A stretch of DNA of 64,000 nt from Trematomus loennbergii (GCA_012861695.1 JAAOOA010000027.1:17947075-18011074); one strand, 5' to 3'. Shown: positions 1 to 12,140, counted from the stretch's first letter. Numbers and translations: made by a program. The notes: generated by a model from the letters alone, not told the origin.

Positions 1-551
1 TATTTACCTATAGAAACAAAGTTTTTTCTGTCCTTTAAGTAGGACTCAAACCAATTTAGAACTGTTGCCGAAAGTCCCACCCAGTTTTCTAGTCGGTCTA
101 GTAATATGTTGTGGTCAACAGTGTCAAACGCAGCACTGAGATCTAATAATACTAACACTGAAGTTCTGCCACTGTCTGTGTTTAAGTGGATGTCATTGAA
201 GACCTTTACAAGAGCAGTCTCAGTGCTGTGGTTTGGACGAAATCCTGACTGGAACACATCCAAACAGTTATTTAAATGCAAGAAGTTACTCAACTGTTGA
301 AATACAACTTTTTCAATGATTTTACCTAGAAATGGCAGGTTTGATATTGGCCTGTAATTGTTCATTACTGAGGCATCTAGATTATTCTTTTTTAAGAGCG
401 GTTTAATGACTGCAGTTTTCAGGGCCTCTGGAAAAATACCTGAGTGAAGAGATGTGTTTACTATATGAAGTAGATCTGAGGCCTGTAAGCATATTACGCT
501 GCATGGCGTCGGTAGCTGAGGTTTTTTATAACATAGGAGGTGACGACCTAG
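1..551 (-). mobile_element. L2/CR1-type LINE reverse transcriptase, open fragment
   Basis: Read on the minus strand, one frame stays open from the TAA at 552-554 to the left edge, about 183 codons. It encodes the middle of a non-LTR retrotransposon reverse transcriptase. Recognisable blocks in order are NYRPISNLPFLGKIIEKVV (roughly 310-370), QSGFRPNHSTETAL (about 200-240) and LLDLSAAFDTVDHNILL (about 105-155). These are conserved motifs of L2/CR1-clade polymerases. The FADD catalytic motif lies further on and is outside the window, so activity cannot be judged. The absence of stops over 550 bases suggests a fairly young insertion. The exact clade (L2 versus a related one) is inferred from memory of the motifs. 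Confidence 0.8.
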
Positions 552-554
552 TTA

Positions 555-2644
555 CATAAGCTAATAACGTCTTCGATGTTTAATTAAAATACAATTCATC
601 AGCAATCTCAGTACTCAATTTATAACTGTTTTGTACGTATGATGTACTGTACTATACTGTGATGTCTAAAGTACTATCCGAACATTACATATGGTGTCAC
701 ACTGGCCTACCGCAGTATTAATTATGATGTTGTCTTAACAGAGACTTTGTATCAGCGTTGCTACTCCCGCAGTGCTGACTGAACTGATGCCAAATCTTCT
801 TGCTTGGCTCTGTTTATACTGGCAACTTTGTTCATTTTACAAATTAACTGAACACTACCGAATTGAGTCACCCATGATTTGACCATGAGAATAGGCCTCT
901 TACTTTTAAATCCTATGATCAGGTCAACGTGTTGGCTTTCAACGAGGGTTATTGCACAAGACATTAATATATCATACAGATAAAATCATTAATTCATGTT
1001 AAGCTTGCCACGTTAGTCGGTGATATTGTTGTTCAGCATACATTGATAACATTACTGATAGCCTTTAAAGAAAAAAAACAATAGTTTATATTCACGTAGG
1101 CCGTCAGTGCCTGGTTTCATTAAATAAAAACACTATAAATAGCTAAATACTTTTGTGTTATCAATACTTAGTTGGACGATAAACGCTACAGCATCGCAGA
1201 GAAAGTTGACAGGAGAGGCCAGACGCACAACTGAAAGATCAAAGTAGCACTCTGAGTTATCAACAAATATGTTCTTGTAAAATGTCAGTTGAAAGCTGTA
1301 AAACTGGTTTTATCATGACATTACAGGAATAACAGTTGGGAAGTATCCCTAAAAAAAATCTAAATCTGATTTTCAGTTTAAGTTTTACATGTTGATAGGA
1401 AACTTCCTTAGTCAACTGTAAAGATGAATGCTTCAGGCAAAAGTTATTTAAAGCACAATAGTTGCTGCTGCTGCGTCTTCAGGTTAATCTAATGCTGATG
1501 GTACCATGCTGTAGAGCTTTAGCCTATCTGACTAAACCATCGTTTCACATCACATTGCATGTATAGCATTTGACCAAATCTTATTCCCCACTAATGTGAT
1601 TGGGTCAATCTTATTCTAATATTGTCCACACAGGCTAAAAAGTTTACCTGCAATTTTGAGTAGTTTTTTAACTTTAAGTAGCGAGAAAAACTGTGTAGAC
1701 AAAAGGTTGAACTACTTAGTTTCTGCTTCAAGCACCTGCAGGTTTATGTTTTTTTTATCCTTGCAAAGTGCACACCTGTTCATTTGTGTTCGTATGTAAT
1801 GTATCTGTTTACATGAGTGGGAGTAAGCAACTGAATATGCCGCATGCCAGTTTGTCACTTCATCTATTCTTATTTCAGGTTGAGACAGCAGTTGGTAGCA
1901 TCATCGTGTTGAGCTACTCCTCCTCCCTCGCTTACATTCTGTAGAAACGTTAGCATTTCAATGAGAAGTTTATGTGGGGCTGCAGATGAAGTTAAAGACA
2001 CATTTTTGGATGCAATAGAAGCCAGTACATAGTTCTGAATTGCTCTGTAAAACAAAATCAGCCATAACTCTTGTTTCAAACTCGCTTAGTTTTTCTTGCA
2101 TGCACACACAGAGTGAGAGTGCGAGAAAGAGCAGAAAGTATCTTCTTGGATCACCCAGACATCAATGAGTTGTCACACAGCAGTCCCCTTCTGTCAGCAC
2201 ACAGCGGATGAGGAGCCACAGAAGTCCTCCCAGCAGCAGTCGCAGACAATGATACCAAGCCGCACTCATAGAGAGCGAGAACATCAAATACACATTTATG
2301 CCCGTACACACGCAGTGAATACACACCAACACAGTGACTCCGTGGTAAGTCACAGATTCTTCTTCACACACAGAGCTCGGCTGCAGAAGATGGTGTCCCT
2401 TTAGGTTCACGTCAAACTGCAAGATCCACACCAGCAGTCAGAGATACAGAAAAAGTAAGAGAGAAGAGAGGAAACTGATATTGATACTTTCTGACAGCCA
2501 CAGTTTCACAGAGTTTCCAAAAACTTCTCAAACCTCACAAGTGTTTGATAATCCGTTGGTCTTATTTTGTTTAAAAGAAGCTGTATTGCTATTTTAACCA
2601 ACAACAACAAAATCGCATACAGGAAGGATAGTCAACAACATTTT
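555..2644. other. Gene-poor AT-rich intergenic stretch
   Basis: No coding exon, RNA gene or clear mobile element was recognised. Only short unsupported frames occur. Confidence 0.5.
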
Positions 2645-3225
2645 TTATATTTCAGATTAAAAATATAAAGTTTGCAGACAACACTACTGTGGTGGGTCTC
2701 TTCAGCAACAACGATGAGACTAACTACAGGAAGGAAGTGAACCAGCTGACCCTTTGGTGCCAAAATAACAACCTCTTCCTCAACCTGGAGAAAACAAAGG
2801 AGATAGTTGTTGACTTCAGGAGAACCCACCGCCGACCCCCTCTCCCCCTGACCATCAACGGCGCTGCTGTGACGCAGGTGACCGGCACCAAATTCCTTGG
2901 TGTGACCATCACTGATGACCACACCTGGAAAAACAACACCACCGCACTAGCGAAGAAAGCCCAGCAGCGCCTGTACTTCATCCGGAAGCTCAAGCGAGCC
3001 GGAGCATCACCCCCCATCATGCTGTTTTTTTACCGAGGCTCCACTGAGAGCATCCTCAGCAGCTGTATCACGCTGTGGTTTTGAAGCTGCACCGCCGCCG
3101 ACCGCAAGAGCCTGCAGCGCATTGTGAACTCTGCCCAGAGGACCATTGGTGCCTCACTCCCCTCACTAGAGGACATATATAACACCCGCCTTTTCCATAA
3201 TCAAAGTATCAATCTCCTTGTTATT
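2645..3225 (+). pseudogene. Rex1/CR1-like LINE reverse transcriptase remnant
   Basis: The plus strand encodes the C-terminal half of a LINE polymerase: KFADNTTVVGLFSNNDE at about 2659-2710, then NLEKTKEIVVDFRR (about 2780-2822), TKFLGVTITDDHTW (about 2887-2930) and AQQRLYFIRKLKRAG (about 2960-3005). After a stop at 3082-3084 the homology continues (SLQRIVNSAQRTIGASLPSLEDIY) to about 3210. The catalytic motif expected to read FADD is FADN, and the in-frame stop breaks the protein, so the copy is dead. The family is a fish Rex1/Babar or CR1-like element by motif resemblance; this was not confirmed by search. Confidence 0.8.
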
Positions 3226-3230
3226 CAAGG

Positions 3231-3975
3231 TTGCACATTTTTATGAGCCGGATTTGTACAGATATTGACCTTAATTAGCAGATCTGAGTTTGGACCATGA
3301 TGTGTCGCACATTAAATAAAGTTTCAGATTTCATTCAGTCAGATCCAGGTACGGACAGCAGTTCAGATTCAGGCCTCATGTTACCTGAGGCAGTGGGTTG
3401 AGCAGATTTACAGCATGGGAGAAAAAAATTAAGGGCCCTGCGTTGGGTTATCGTGAAGAAAAAGTTGGGTGAGTGCCATAGTGATTCTGCTTATTCAGTC
3501 TTATTTTTAGATAACATTTTTATGACACATGACAACAACAACAATAATCTCAGGCTATGGGAATACATCTTATTGAAACAATGAATTATCAAAACAGAGG
3601 ACCAAATGCCTTGGCAGTTAGATAATCCTGATGATCCCCTAATAATCCTCTAATATTATATACTTCATGCAACAAAGTGAATAATATTCATGGTTTATTG
3701 TGTAAGGCTTTGAAAACAGAAGCCTAGAAATGGTGTGATGTGGTGACCTGTCCCGTTTTCTCTGACCTCATTTTATCTATCCATTCACAGGCGGCTTTTC
3801 TTTCGTCAGGGGCATCGCAACAAGAACCATCAACAACCATGACTCATCAGTGAGTCATTTATTAAACAAAAAGGTGGACACTCCAACAGATAGCAATAAT
3901 GCAGGAGAAAACATGAAAATGCACTTAATACTAATGAGTTAATTCAGCAGTGTATGTGTGTTTTTTTTTGTGTCA
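3231..3975. other. Intergenic, nothing recognised
   Basis: AT-rich DNA between a LINE remnant and a hAT element. No exon or repeat was identified. Confidence 0.45.
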
Positions 3976-3983
3976 CTCACATC

Positions 3984-4753
3984 TAGGGTTGCAAAGGGGC
4001 GGAACATTTCTGGTAAATTTCCGGAAAGTTTCCATGGGAAGTTAAGCTGGGGAATTTTGGAAATATTCGATGCAAAATTAAACAAAAAACATGACATTTC
4101 AACAGATTTTTTAAAATGTTTTAAGTAGAACAGAACAAGTTTTAATTATTTTATTGAACAATTATTTGTTTCATTGAAGAATGAAAATAGGAATGTTGAG
4201 TTAAATATTACTCATCCCCCCCAACCCCACTAATTAAAAAATGAACAAAAATGCACCCCCCATCCAAAAATGTTAAATGAAAAGAGCCCTTCTCCCTCCA
4301 AAAAGTCCCATTAAACATGCTAATATTCCTTCAAGCAATCCTTTGTGCTAAACCCTTTCAGTCAACGGGCTCTTCCTGGGCCTCATCAACATCCAACTCT
4401 GAGTCTTCCTCTTCAGTGTCACTGTCCAGCCTTGTTGAGGCTGGCTCTGTGTCAGGCTCAAAGAGCCTTAGGATTGCCCGAATGCCAACCAGTTTTTCCA
4501 CTCTCACATTTGTGAGCCTGTTGCGAACCTTTGTGTGGTCTCAATAGCCATGCAGTGAGCAGTGTGCTATGGCATGGATATTCAAGTGTACTTGAATGGC
4601 ATCCGTTTGTTTTAGTCAAGATTATGCCAAAATATACTTTCCCCAACTATATTTAAGTTCCCTATGAAGAGCCAATCTTCAATTTAGAAAATTCCCAGTT
4701 AATTCCCATGGAAAGTTTCCATCTTTGAAAATTCCCGGAATTTTGCAACCCTA
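3984..4753 (-). mobile_element. 770-bp deleted hAT DNA transposon with 8-bp target duplication
   Basis: The element starts TAGGGTTGCAAA and ends with the reverse complement TTTGCAACCCTA. Subterminal inverted similarity (GGAAAGTTTCCATGGGAA and its counterpart near 4705-4720) extends inward. The flanks carry CTCACATC (3976-3983) and GTCACATC (4754-4761), an 8-bp duplication with one mismatch, as expected for hAT insertion. Inside, the minus strand keeps the tail of a transposase frame. The element is too short to be autonomous and is best read as an internally deleted copy. Confidence 0.8.
4358..4537 (-). pseudogene. hAT transposase C-terminal remnant
   Basis: On the minus strand a frame reads KVRNRLTNVRVEKLVGI, then RAILRLFEPDTEPAS, followed by a very acidic tail (about 30 residues rich in D and E) and a TGA at 4358-4360. 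The first part has the look of the end of the hAT dimerisation domain. The upstream catalytic region is missing. This is the only coding trace in the 770-bp element, and the plus-strand frame over it is its antisense shadow. Confidence 0.6.
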
Positions 4754-4761
4754 GTCACATC

Positions 4762-5969
4762 AAAGCCTTCAATTAGAGGCATGTGGAGACCTTTTGCAGG
4801 CAGCAGGCAGAGCATCAGCAGAACTAAGCCAGCAGAGCAAGACGGAAAGACAAGAGGGCAAACAAACAAGTCTCTTGCACAAATGTTGAGGATTATCTAC
4901 TTGGACATGTGGCATGAATTAATAAGAAAGCAAGTGAGGGAGAGCACTTCAGTTGCAGATGAAAATAATAAGGCAGGTAAAAGAAGATATAATGCTTTCA
5001 GTGACACAAATGTAAAAAAAACAGCCTCACTTCATGTGTCACTCAGCCTCATACACACAGAAGTATTTCAAACAGGTGAGATTCAAACTGCCAAATAAAT
5101 GAGCACTGGTTTAATGTGTGGTAAACAAAACATAAATCTTCTGGCGGAGCGTGTGCACACTTTGAGCTGCGTGTGTGTGTAAATGTGGGTAAAATTAGGA
5201 ATTAGAGCAGAGAAGAGAGGAGGATGTCTGCCTTCAGTGCGGGTCAGTACTCAGTGCGCAGCCTCCCTCCCCTGTCCCTCTGAGACTGCTATAAAAGAAT
5301 ATCTGATGTGGATGCAGAGAGTTAGGGAGAGGCAGAGAGGACAAAAAGAATGCTATATCACTGTGGCATTCAGAGCCAGTGGGTGTTATTTTATGCCAAC
5401 TGTCCACAAAATCTTTTCAAAAATATAGATGTGGATGCACACCTGCCACCAGGGCAAGGGAGAGAAAGAAACTCTTGATAACAAAACAGAAACCCAGATG
5501 TGATTAGGAAAGATTTGTGCAGTTTCTTCTGAAGACGGCCGTTTTTTTATCCTAAATAATTAACACTCCTCTTATATGGCTCATTTGTTTAATAGTTTTA
5601 GCAAATGACATGGATAGAAGGAACATTTATGAAAATGGCAGGATTAAAGTGTTTGCTGGCAGTAATGTGGATATATAGGACGAAAACCAGACTCATAATC
5701 CACACTCCACGATAAACAATACTTTCTGACGTATTTGTGCTTTTCTTATCGCCAAATGAGACAATAACTGAATGTTGTTGCATAACACTGTGTTGTTCAA
5801 TGTAAAAAAAAGGTTACATGTGTTTAAGTATCCTAGAAAACCACTGGTTGAAATGTAAATGCACCAACAGAGCAGGGAAAGTCTACACGTCTCCTGTGTA
5901 AACTGAAAACCCACCTGTTTTGACTGTACCTTGGTCATTAAGAATATAAAAGGGAAAAAAATGAAGAAC
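4762..5969. other. Intergenic, nothing recognised
   Basis: Short open frames occur (for example 4781-5098) but show no protein family features or splice signals. Treated as non-coding. Confidence 0.45.
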
Positions 5970-6191
5970 TTAAAGGTGGGGTAGGTAAGTTTGAGAAGCC
6001 GGCCCGGCTAAAATAACTGGATGGCCTACCTGCCTGTCAGCCGCATCTGTGCACAAACTTATCTCGTGCCCTCATTGGTCATGTGCGCGTTCGTGTGTGT
6101 TGGAGGAGGGGCTCTGTAAGGAAGTGGCAGATTTTTTCAAATTCTAGCACACTCGAGCTGGTTTCTCCAAAATGACCTACCCCACCTTTAA
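5970..6191. mobile_element. TTAA-ended MITE, family A copy 1
   Basis: A 222-bp element with terminal inverted repeats TTAAAGGTGGGGTAGG at the left and CTACCCCACCTTTAA at the right. TTAA at both ends fits a TTAA target duplication, as in the piggyBac superfamily. A second copy at 16913-17268 shares the ends and the core with CCGGCCCGGCTAAAAT and the ATTGGTCATGTGCGC region, in inverted orientation. Superfamily placement is inference. Confidence 0.8.
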
Positions 6192-6300
6192 GTGTTTAAC
6201 TTATACACCAGCATTTACTATGGTCTGGCTTGTTTGAAGTGAAAATGCGAGCACTTGTTGTTCTGAATTTAAATCTTGATGGTTTATTGCACTTATTCCA

Positions 6301-6349
6301 AGTCTCTTTGGATAAATGTATTGGCTAAATGAAATGTAAAGTAATGTAA
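6301..6349 (+). repeat. Fish LINE/SINE 3' tail
   Basis: The stretch AGTCTCTTTGGATAAATG followed by GGCTAAATGAAATGTAAAG and a TAATG-like end matches the common teleost retroposon tail that reads 'gctttggataaaagcgtctgctaaatg'. It is a 5'-truncated fragment. Recognition is from memory. Confidence 0.6.
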
Positions 6350-9100
6350 CAACACATGGAAACAATGCTCCACAGTGGCAGAAATCTCCAGTTTGAGATG
6401 CAGCCAGAAGCACTCTGCCTGAGGATTTCAAGATGTTAAGTGGCTCATGCGGGAGTGAAATGTCATTAATGACTGTAGGCGCAAGGCCTAGATAAGCCTT
6501 TTAATTCATCAGCTAAATGGTGAAATTCAATTTCCAAGGAGACAGGGAACCAGTAAAGTGAAACAAGGATATGTGTAATGAGGATCTTTCTGTCAGGGGG
6601 ACTGCATTTTCAAGATATGAAATAATAAAATCATGGATGACTTTCGCATAAACAGAAATGAGTTCTTCAAACAGCAGGTTACTCTGTTGTTCCATATAGG
6701 CTAGTTTAGATAGAACATTCTGATAAAAAAAACAAGTTCAAAATAAGTGAGCCTAAATAAGATTCAATAAGGCGTTTGAAAAGGAACGGCAGCTTTACAA
6801 TAGGACTGTAGTTTAGTTGTGAATTTAACTCCCTGAAAAATGGAATAAAGTCAGACAGCCTGAGGCATTGTGATCTGCTGCTCTTCGTCATTGGTATTCT
6901 TGTATTGTGTCGATGAATGTGGCAAACACTTTGTGTCCGACTTTAAATGGATGGGTACTTGGTCCAAATACATCAAATGTTCAAAGACATTCATTCAGTT
7001 TTTCTTCATTGTTAAAGCTGTGATGGATGAATTTAAGGAATCAAATTACATTTTGATCATGAATAGAGTTCAGGTTTAAAGGGTCCTTGAAGACCATTGA
7101 ATGTTTGTGTTAAACGTTAGGCCTTATAAAGGTTTGAAAAGGGAAGAGTTGGCACATCTTATTTTAGCTATGGGTTACCTTGAAGCAGAAACACGCATAT
7201 GGTTTTTTTTTTCATACTGCATTTCTTTGCCAGCTTTTTTTCTTGTTCACCTTCGCTGTTTTTAAGAGTGCTCTATACAAAAGAAATATATAAATAAAGT
7301 TTCCTTACAACAACCTTACTGCATCACAATTCCACCACCACCATGTCCCTTGATTACAGATAGTGTCTTCCACTAATTGGTCACCATCTCCGCACAGCTT
7401 GTGGCATGTATCTGCTCAGACAAATTAACAAGTGGAGGAACATCTGTGTCCCGGTATCATTGTCTGATTTCTGGGATACATTGCGTTCCATTCTTTCTCT
7501 CATGGCACAGCTGTTTTAAATCCGGTTGTTGCCAAATCCTCTCCCAGCCAGATAAAGCCTGTGGCTCACAGATGAAAAGGGAGAGAGGGGAGAGAGGGGA
7601 GGGGGTTGACAGGAAGGGAAGTGGTTGAGTCAGCATGGAGGACACACAAGAGTGGCGAGAGTCCTTCAGGGGACGGAAGTGGCTGTGACAACTTTCCGAG
7701 GTGCATTATAGTGATAGCCACTTAGTGTGATGCAATGGGACAGTATGAAAATGACTTTGGAGGAGAGGTGGAAGTATAACTGTTGTTTTGCAGTACACCA
7801 TACAGCTTCTTGCTTTGAATTTAAATCAGTCAAATAAAATATAATTGTATTCGATAAGTTTACCCTCCTTACAGATTTTAATAAAAAAGTATGGAATGTC
7901 AAAACATTGTTTGTTTATGCAATACCTGAGCTATCAATCAATCAGATCCAAGTAGTGCAACACTCTGCAGAAAACTAAATCAATATTCATTAAATGAAGA
8001 GTTAAATTTGATGAGATATTTTTACTAGGCTACATTTCAAATACTCCTTGAAGACATCCATAGAATCACACAAAGCTTCTCTGGTGCCCACATCATCCAG
8101 AGGTTGCTAAGAACACAGACTGAGGCCTGGGGGCCAGCACACAGTGGAGAACATCCGCTCATAAATAATGGTAGCACAATGAAACTCTTACTTCCAGCCA
8201 AAAACACATGTTCCACCCATATTCACCCAACACAGATTTTAATCAGCGAAAAATAAATCATATAAAGGGCATCATCAAAGCTGACAAAGCCACTTGGTAA
8301 ACGCACAGTAAACCACCATACATCTGTTGGTAGGTTTCTGCCAAATCAGTCACTGATACACACAAACTGTACACAGAAAGTCCCCATCAGAGAACCACAA
8401 AAACTGCACTCATTGATGATAAAAAACAAAAAAGCATTTAAACAGGGTAAAAGAGCTGAGCAAGTTGTCTTACCTTAATCCAGGTGTCTTTTTCTTTGTC
8501 CTCTTTGATGGTATGGCGATATTACATCCCATGGTACAGAACAGTTGTAGGTCTTTTTGATGATGTTCCTCTTTAAGTCCACAGTGGCAATTTGTGGAAT
8601 TCGCGCTCACAGGTGCAGCTAATCAAGCTAGGTTGAATAGGTTACTTAACGTCAGTTAATCGATTAGCATCCATTTCAACTTTCAGAGTTGTAGAAGCTA
8701 ACCTACTCCACAACTGCTTAGTGTCTTGACCTTTATATATACAGTCTATGGTCTTGACGTAGCATTATATTGTAGTAATATGTAAATTCACTAACGTTAG
8801 CCTGTTTCTAGCAACTTTCAGTTTGGTTGCTCGGTTACCCTGACATATGACGTCTGTCAGACGGTCTTGTGTTTAGTCTGTTTCCCCATGGAAGTCAGCT
8901 CCACATTACCTGCATCAGGCGTCGGCCTTTAGCCAAGCTTCTCGAGTCCTGCGCTCCCAAACCTTAACCAATAAACGCTGCAGGAGGTGCGGCGAGAGAG
9001 AAAATGGACGAAATTTGGAGCCAATAATTCACTGTTCGCTAAACCCCGACAGATTGAGTATACAGTATGTTGCACAAGACAGTGTAATAATACAATACAC
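6350..9100. other. Intergenic, mostly unrecognised
   Basis: No exon was found. It contains a polypurine G-rich tract at 7574-7623, a possible LINE tail near 7262-7310 (GTGCTCTATACAAAAG ... AATAAAG), and TATATATACAGTCTATGG at about 8734-8751, a short motif common in fish dispersed repeats. Confidence 0.4.
7579..7605 (+). other. Predicted G-quadruplex motif
   Basis: Four G-runs (GGG, GGGG, GGGG, GGGGG) are separated by AGAGA, AGAGA and A. This meets the G3+N1-7 definition. It sits in an intergenic polypurine run, and no function is implied. Confidence 0.5.
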
Positions 9101-9589
9101 TAGGGCTGTGCAATTAATCGTATTTTAATCGCAATTACGATTTTGGCCTGCCACAATTACGAAAACAACATAATCGAAAAAAACAATTATTTTGCTTTGC
9201 TAGGTTGTGACCATAGGTTGTGACAGTGCAACATATTTGATCCAATTAATTTTGGTCTCATTTATTTGTATTTATCATATTTATATATGTTTAGTAGCTT
9301 GGGGAAGTGCGCTCCAAAGTATTTGTTGATCTTGTTTATTGGTATTTATTATTTTGATATTATTTATTTAAATGTATCATTTATTTTTGTATTGGTCTTT
9401 CAGTTGAATTATACGTTCAGGGTAATCAACAGTTAAAAAGATACTGTTCAAATTATTATTTGTATTTGTTTTAAAGTTCAATAAATGGATTTTTTCAAAG
9501 TCAATGAATAATCGTATTTAATAATCGTGATATCAATTATTGACCCAAATAATCGTGATTATGATTTTTGCCATAATCGCACAGCAATA
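9101..9589. mobile_element. hAT-like non-autonomous element
   Basis: The left end TAGGGCTGTGCAATTAATCG and right end CATAATCGCACAGCAATA are imperfect inverted repeats, and ATTACGATT/AATCGTGATTATG motifs recur inside both ends. This matches a very common teleost hAT-type family starting 'TAGGGCTGTGCAATTAATCG'. No clear target duplication was found, so the right boundary is approximate. About 490 bp with no coding capacity. Confidence 0.65.
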
Positions 9590-11440
9590 TGTATTTGGCT
9601 CATACACTGAGCCAAATTTGCACTGATCTAAAATCTGTTTGCTCAGAAAATTACAAGGTTATGCTGTAATGCTGACGATACAAGCTCCACAGGTTCTGTT
9701 TGCAAGAATGTCAGAAAATCAATAGGCTGCTGGTGCTGTATAACTGGACTCATCTTGAAACCAATGAGAACAATGGAGGAGGTAAATCAGGAGAACAATG
9801 ATTTACTTCAGACATGTATGTATGCAAAGAATTGCAATAGCTTGCATGAGTACCAGCAACACAAACAAAAAGCATGCCTGTTATGTGGGTTGATCTGTAG
9901 AAAAGTTTTAAGCACAATAAGCCAGTTCATGAATACTGTATACACAACCTCAAATTGTATTTAGTAGTTGTTCTTTATAGTCTTTCCTACGCTTTAACCC
10001 TCAACAGTTTGAGGCGTGAAGAGAAAACTAATGAATACAGTTGTGTGAAATATATTTTTCTGTTGGAAACAATCTGCTTGTTTTGGGCACATTCTTCATC
10101 ATGTGCAGTTTCAGTCCTTTAAAAATGTGAATTGCTTTGTTAAAGGTGACTGACCACACTGAATTTCATATTTGTGAATTTGCATGTACATTTTACAGTT
10201 GGTGCATAACCTTCCCAATGCACCGTGAAGACAAATCAACCTATTTCTGTCACAGTACTCAAAGTGGGATATTATTTGATATTTAAAAAATATGAGTTCT
10301 CCTGTGCTAAACCACAGCAATTTGTATTCCTTTTTATTCAAAGGCATCATCACACAGGTCATGCATGTTAAGTGCATATGTACTGATATGTTTTCAGACT
10401 TTACCATCTGGGATGGTGAGTAAAACATCTACGTCTTATTTAACTAGAGCAATACAAAGTGTTCTTTATCAGCATATTAACGATGTTCAGCTTTTTTCAT
10501 TATTCTAATGTTTCTAATAAGATAATATTTTGCAGGCACACATGGTCATGCTGACCAAGAGTATAACAGCTAAAAACCAGGATGTATTTGTACTACAATG
10601 TATGACTAGGACACATCAAACCTTCAGCCAAGAGTAAGGGTTATTATTATTGCTCCCAATGTGTGGATCATTCAAACAAGAGTGCAATGATTAACTGTTT
10701 TAGCATTTATATTTTTGCTTGAATATGACATATAATGGCAACCAAACAGCTCACATTAGGGACAAACCTGCGAGAAATAGCAAAATAAGATATGTTTCCA
10801 GATATGCCAAGGGAGAGGTGAAAAAGTAAAAACGGAGGGGAAAATTCTTCTCACACCAGAAAAGCTACACATAACTCCTCCACAGATTTGGCTTTCAATA
10901 TGGTCCAAGAAATTCTGAATCATACTGTAGTAGAAAGAAAGCTGTATTGTGGTAACTCACAACTGAAAATCTATCAACTGCAAAATTATCTTGCAACGTT
11001 AATGTTGTAACACAGTGATATTTTCTGGTAAGACCTTGAATGAAATAACTGTGATCGAGGTTCACAGACTGTTTTCAATGACGTGCACACTTCTCCTCTG
11101 ACTCTAGAGCTGTGAGGCAAGAGTTACATGCAGCTAGTAAGAGAAGGCATAGTTTCATATATCTTAGGAACAAATGTTGTGTACTGTGTGTGTTAATTAA
11201 AAGAATGTATTATTATATGAAAATGTAAGAATATGAAAAAAAACACAGTATTGTATGCTAAATATGTGACCATATGGTGTTGTTTATCATGTTATACTTA
11301 GTTTACATAGTTTTGTCTTTGATTTTGGGGTGAACTGTTCCTTTTAAGCGCCGCCTGAGAAAGCCACCAGGCTGCTGGCATTCAACAGGAAGTGGAGCGT
11401 TCTCCTGTCTTATCACCAAAAGAAAGAACGAGGGCTTTTG
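9590..11440. other. Intergenic, nothing recognised
   Basis: AT-rich, with no supported exon or repeat. Confidence 0.4.
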
Positions 11441-11510
11441 GTCCTGGATCCTGAGTCCTGGATCCTGAGTCCTGGATCCTGAGACCTGCATCCTGAGTCC
11501 TGGATTTCGA
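11441..11510. repeat. 14-bp minisatellite, five copies
   Basis: The unit GTCCTGGATCCTGA is repeated five times head to tail. Copies 1-3 are identical, copy 4 differs at two positions and copy 5 at its end. The frame readings across it are artefacts of the repeat. Confidence 0.85.
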
Positions 11511-11639
11511 GTCGTGGCTGAACCTATCACTGTGGTCCTGCCTGACTCTCATTATACTACTTCTCTGGTATACTTCACAGGATTGTTGACATCCTTGTGA
11601 ATTCATCCTTTTATTATAGACACATGCATTTCCAAACAT

Positions 11640-11930
11640 TTGGACTACCTATGTTGTAAATGTATTATCTTTTCAATTTACACACGGCATCTATTGCACG
11701 TCTGTCCGTCCTGGGAGAGGGATCCCTCCTCTGTTGCTCTCCCTGAGGTTTCTTCCATTTTTACCCATTAACTGTGGGGTTTTTCTCTGGAAGTTTGTCC
11801 TTGTACGATGTGAGGGTCCAAGGACAGAGGGTGTCGTATTGTCATATTGATATTCCGTACAAACTGTGAAGTCCACTGAGACAAATGTAACATTTGTGAT
11901 ATTGGGCTATATACATAAACATTGATTGAT
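11640..11930 (+). repeat. Fish LINE-like 3' end with ATTGATTGA tail
   Basis: Contains CTATTGCACGTCTGTCCGTC, GGGAGAGGGATCCCTCCTCT, TCTCCCTGAGGTTTCTTCC, GTGAGGGTCCAAGGACAGAG and TGTGATATTGGGCTATA, ending at CATTGATTGATG. These blocks are a very widespread teleost retroposon 3' region. It is truncated on the 5' side. Family name not certain. Confidence 0.7.
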
Positions 11931-11983
11931 GTTGTTTCTTGGTTATTCTTTATTCTGACTTACTAACTAATGAACTAACTTAC

Positions 11984-12140
11984 TATAGCTCTGAGGTAGA
12001 GTAGTCGTCTTCCAATGGTCAATGGTTCGATTCCTATCCCCTGCAGTCAACATGTCCATGTATCCTTGTGCAAGATAGTCAAAGGTGTTTTAATGTGTTT
12101 GAATGTTAGTCTAATATAAATGTGGTCCATGACTAACTAA
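11984..12140 (+). mobile_element. tRNA-derived SINE
   Basis: The 5' part resembles a tRNA: an A-box-like TAGCTCTGAGGTAGA at 11986-12000 and a perfect B-box GGTTCGATTCC at 12024-12034. The spacing is that of an RNA polymerase III internal promoter. Downstream, CATGTCCATGTATCCTTGTG resembles the conserved body of common fish SINEs. It cannot be a true tRNA gene because the arms do not pair and the 3' half is not a tRNA. Confidence 0.7.

Noticed and set aside
4317..4547. 76-residue serine-rich plus-strand frame
   Set aside because: It is antisense to the acidic tail of the hAT transposase remnant on the minus strand.
11984..12040. Possible tRNA gene (A- and B-box present)
   Set aside because: No cloverleaf pairing and a SINE body follows, so it is a tRNA-derived SINE.
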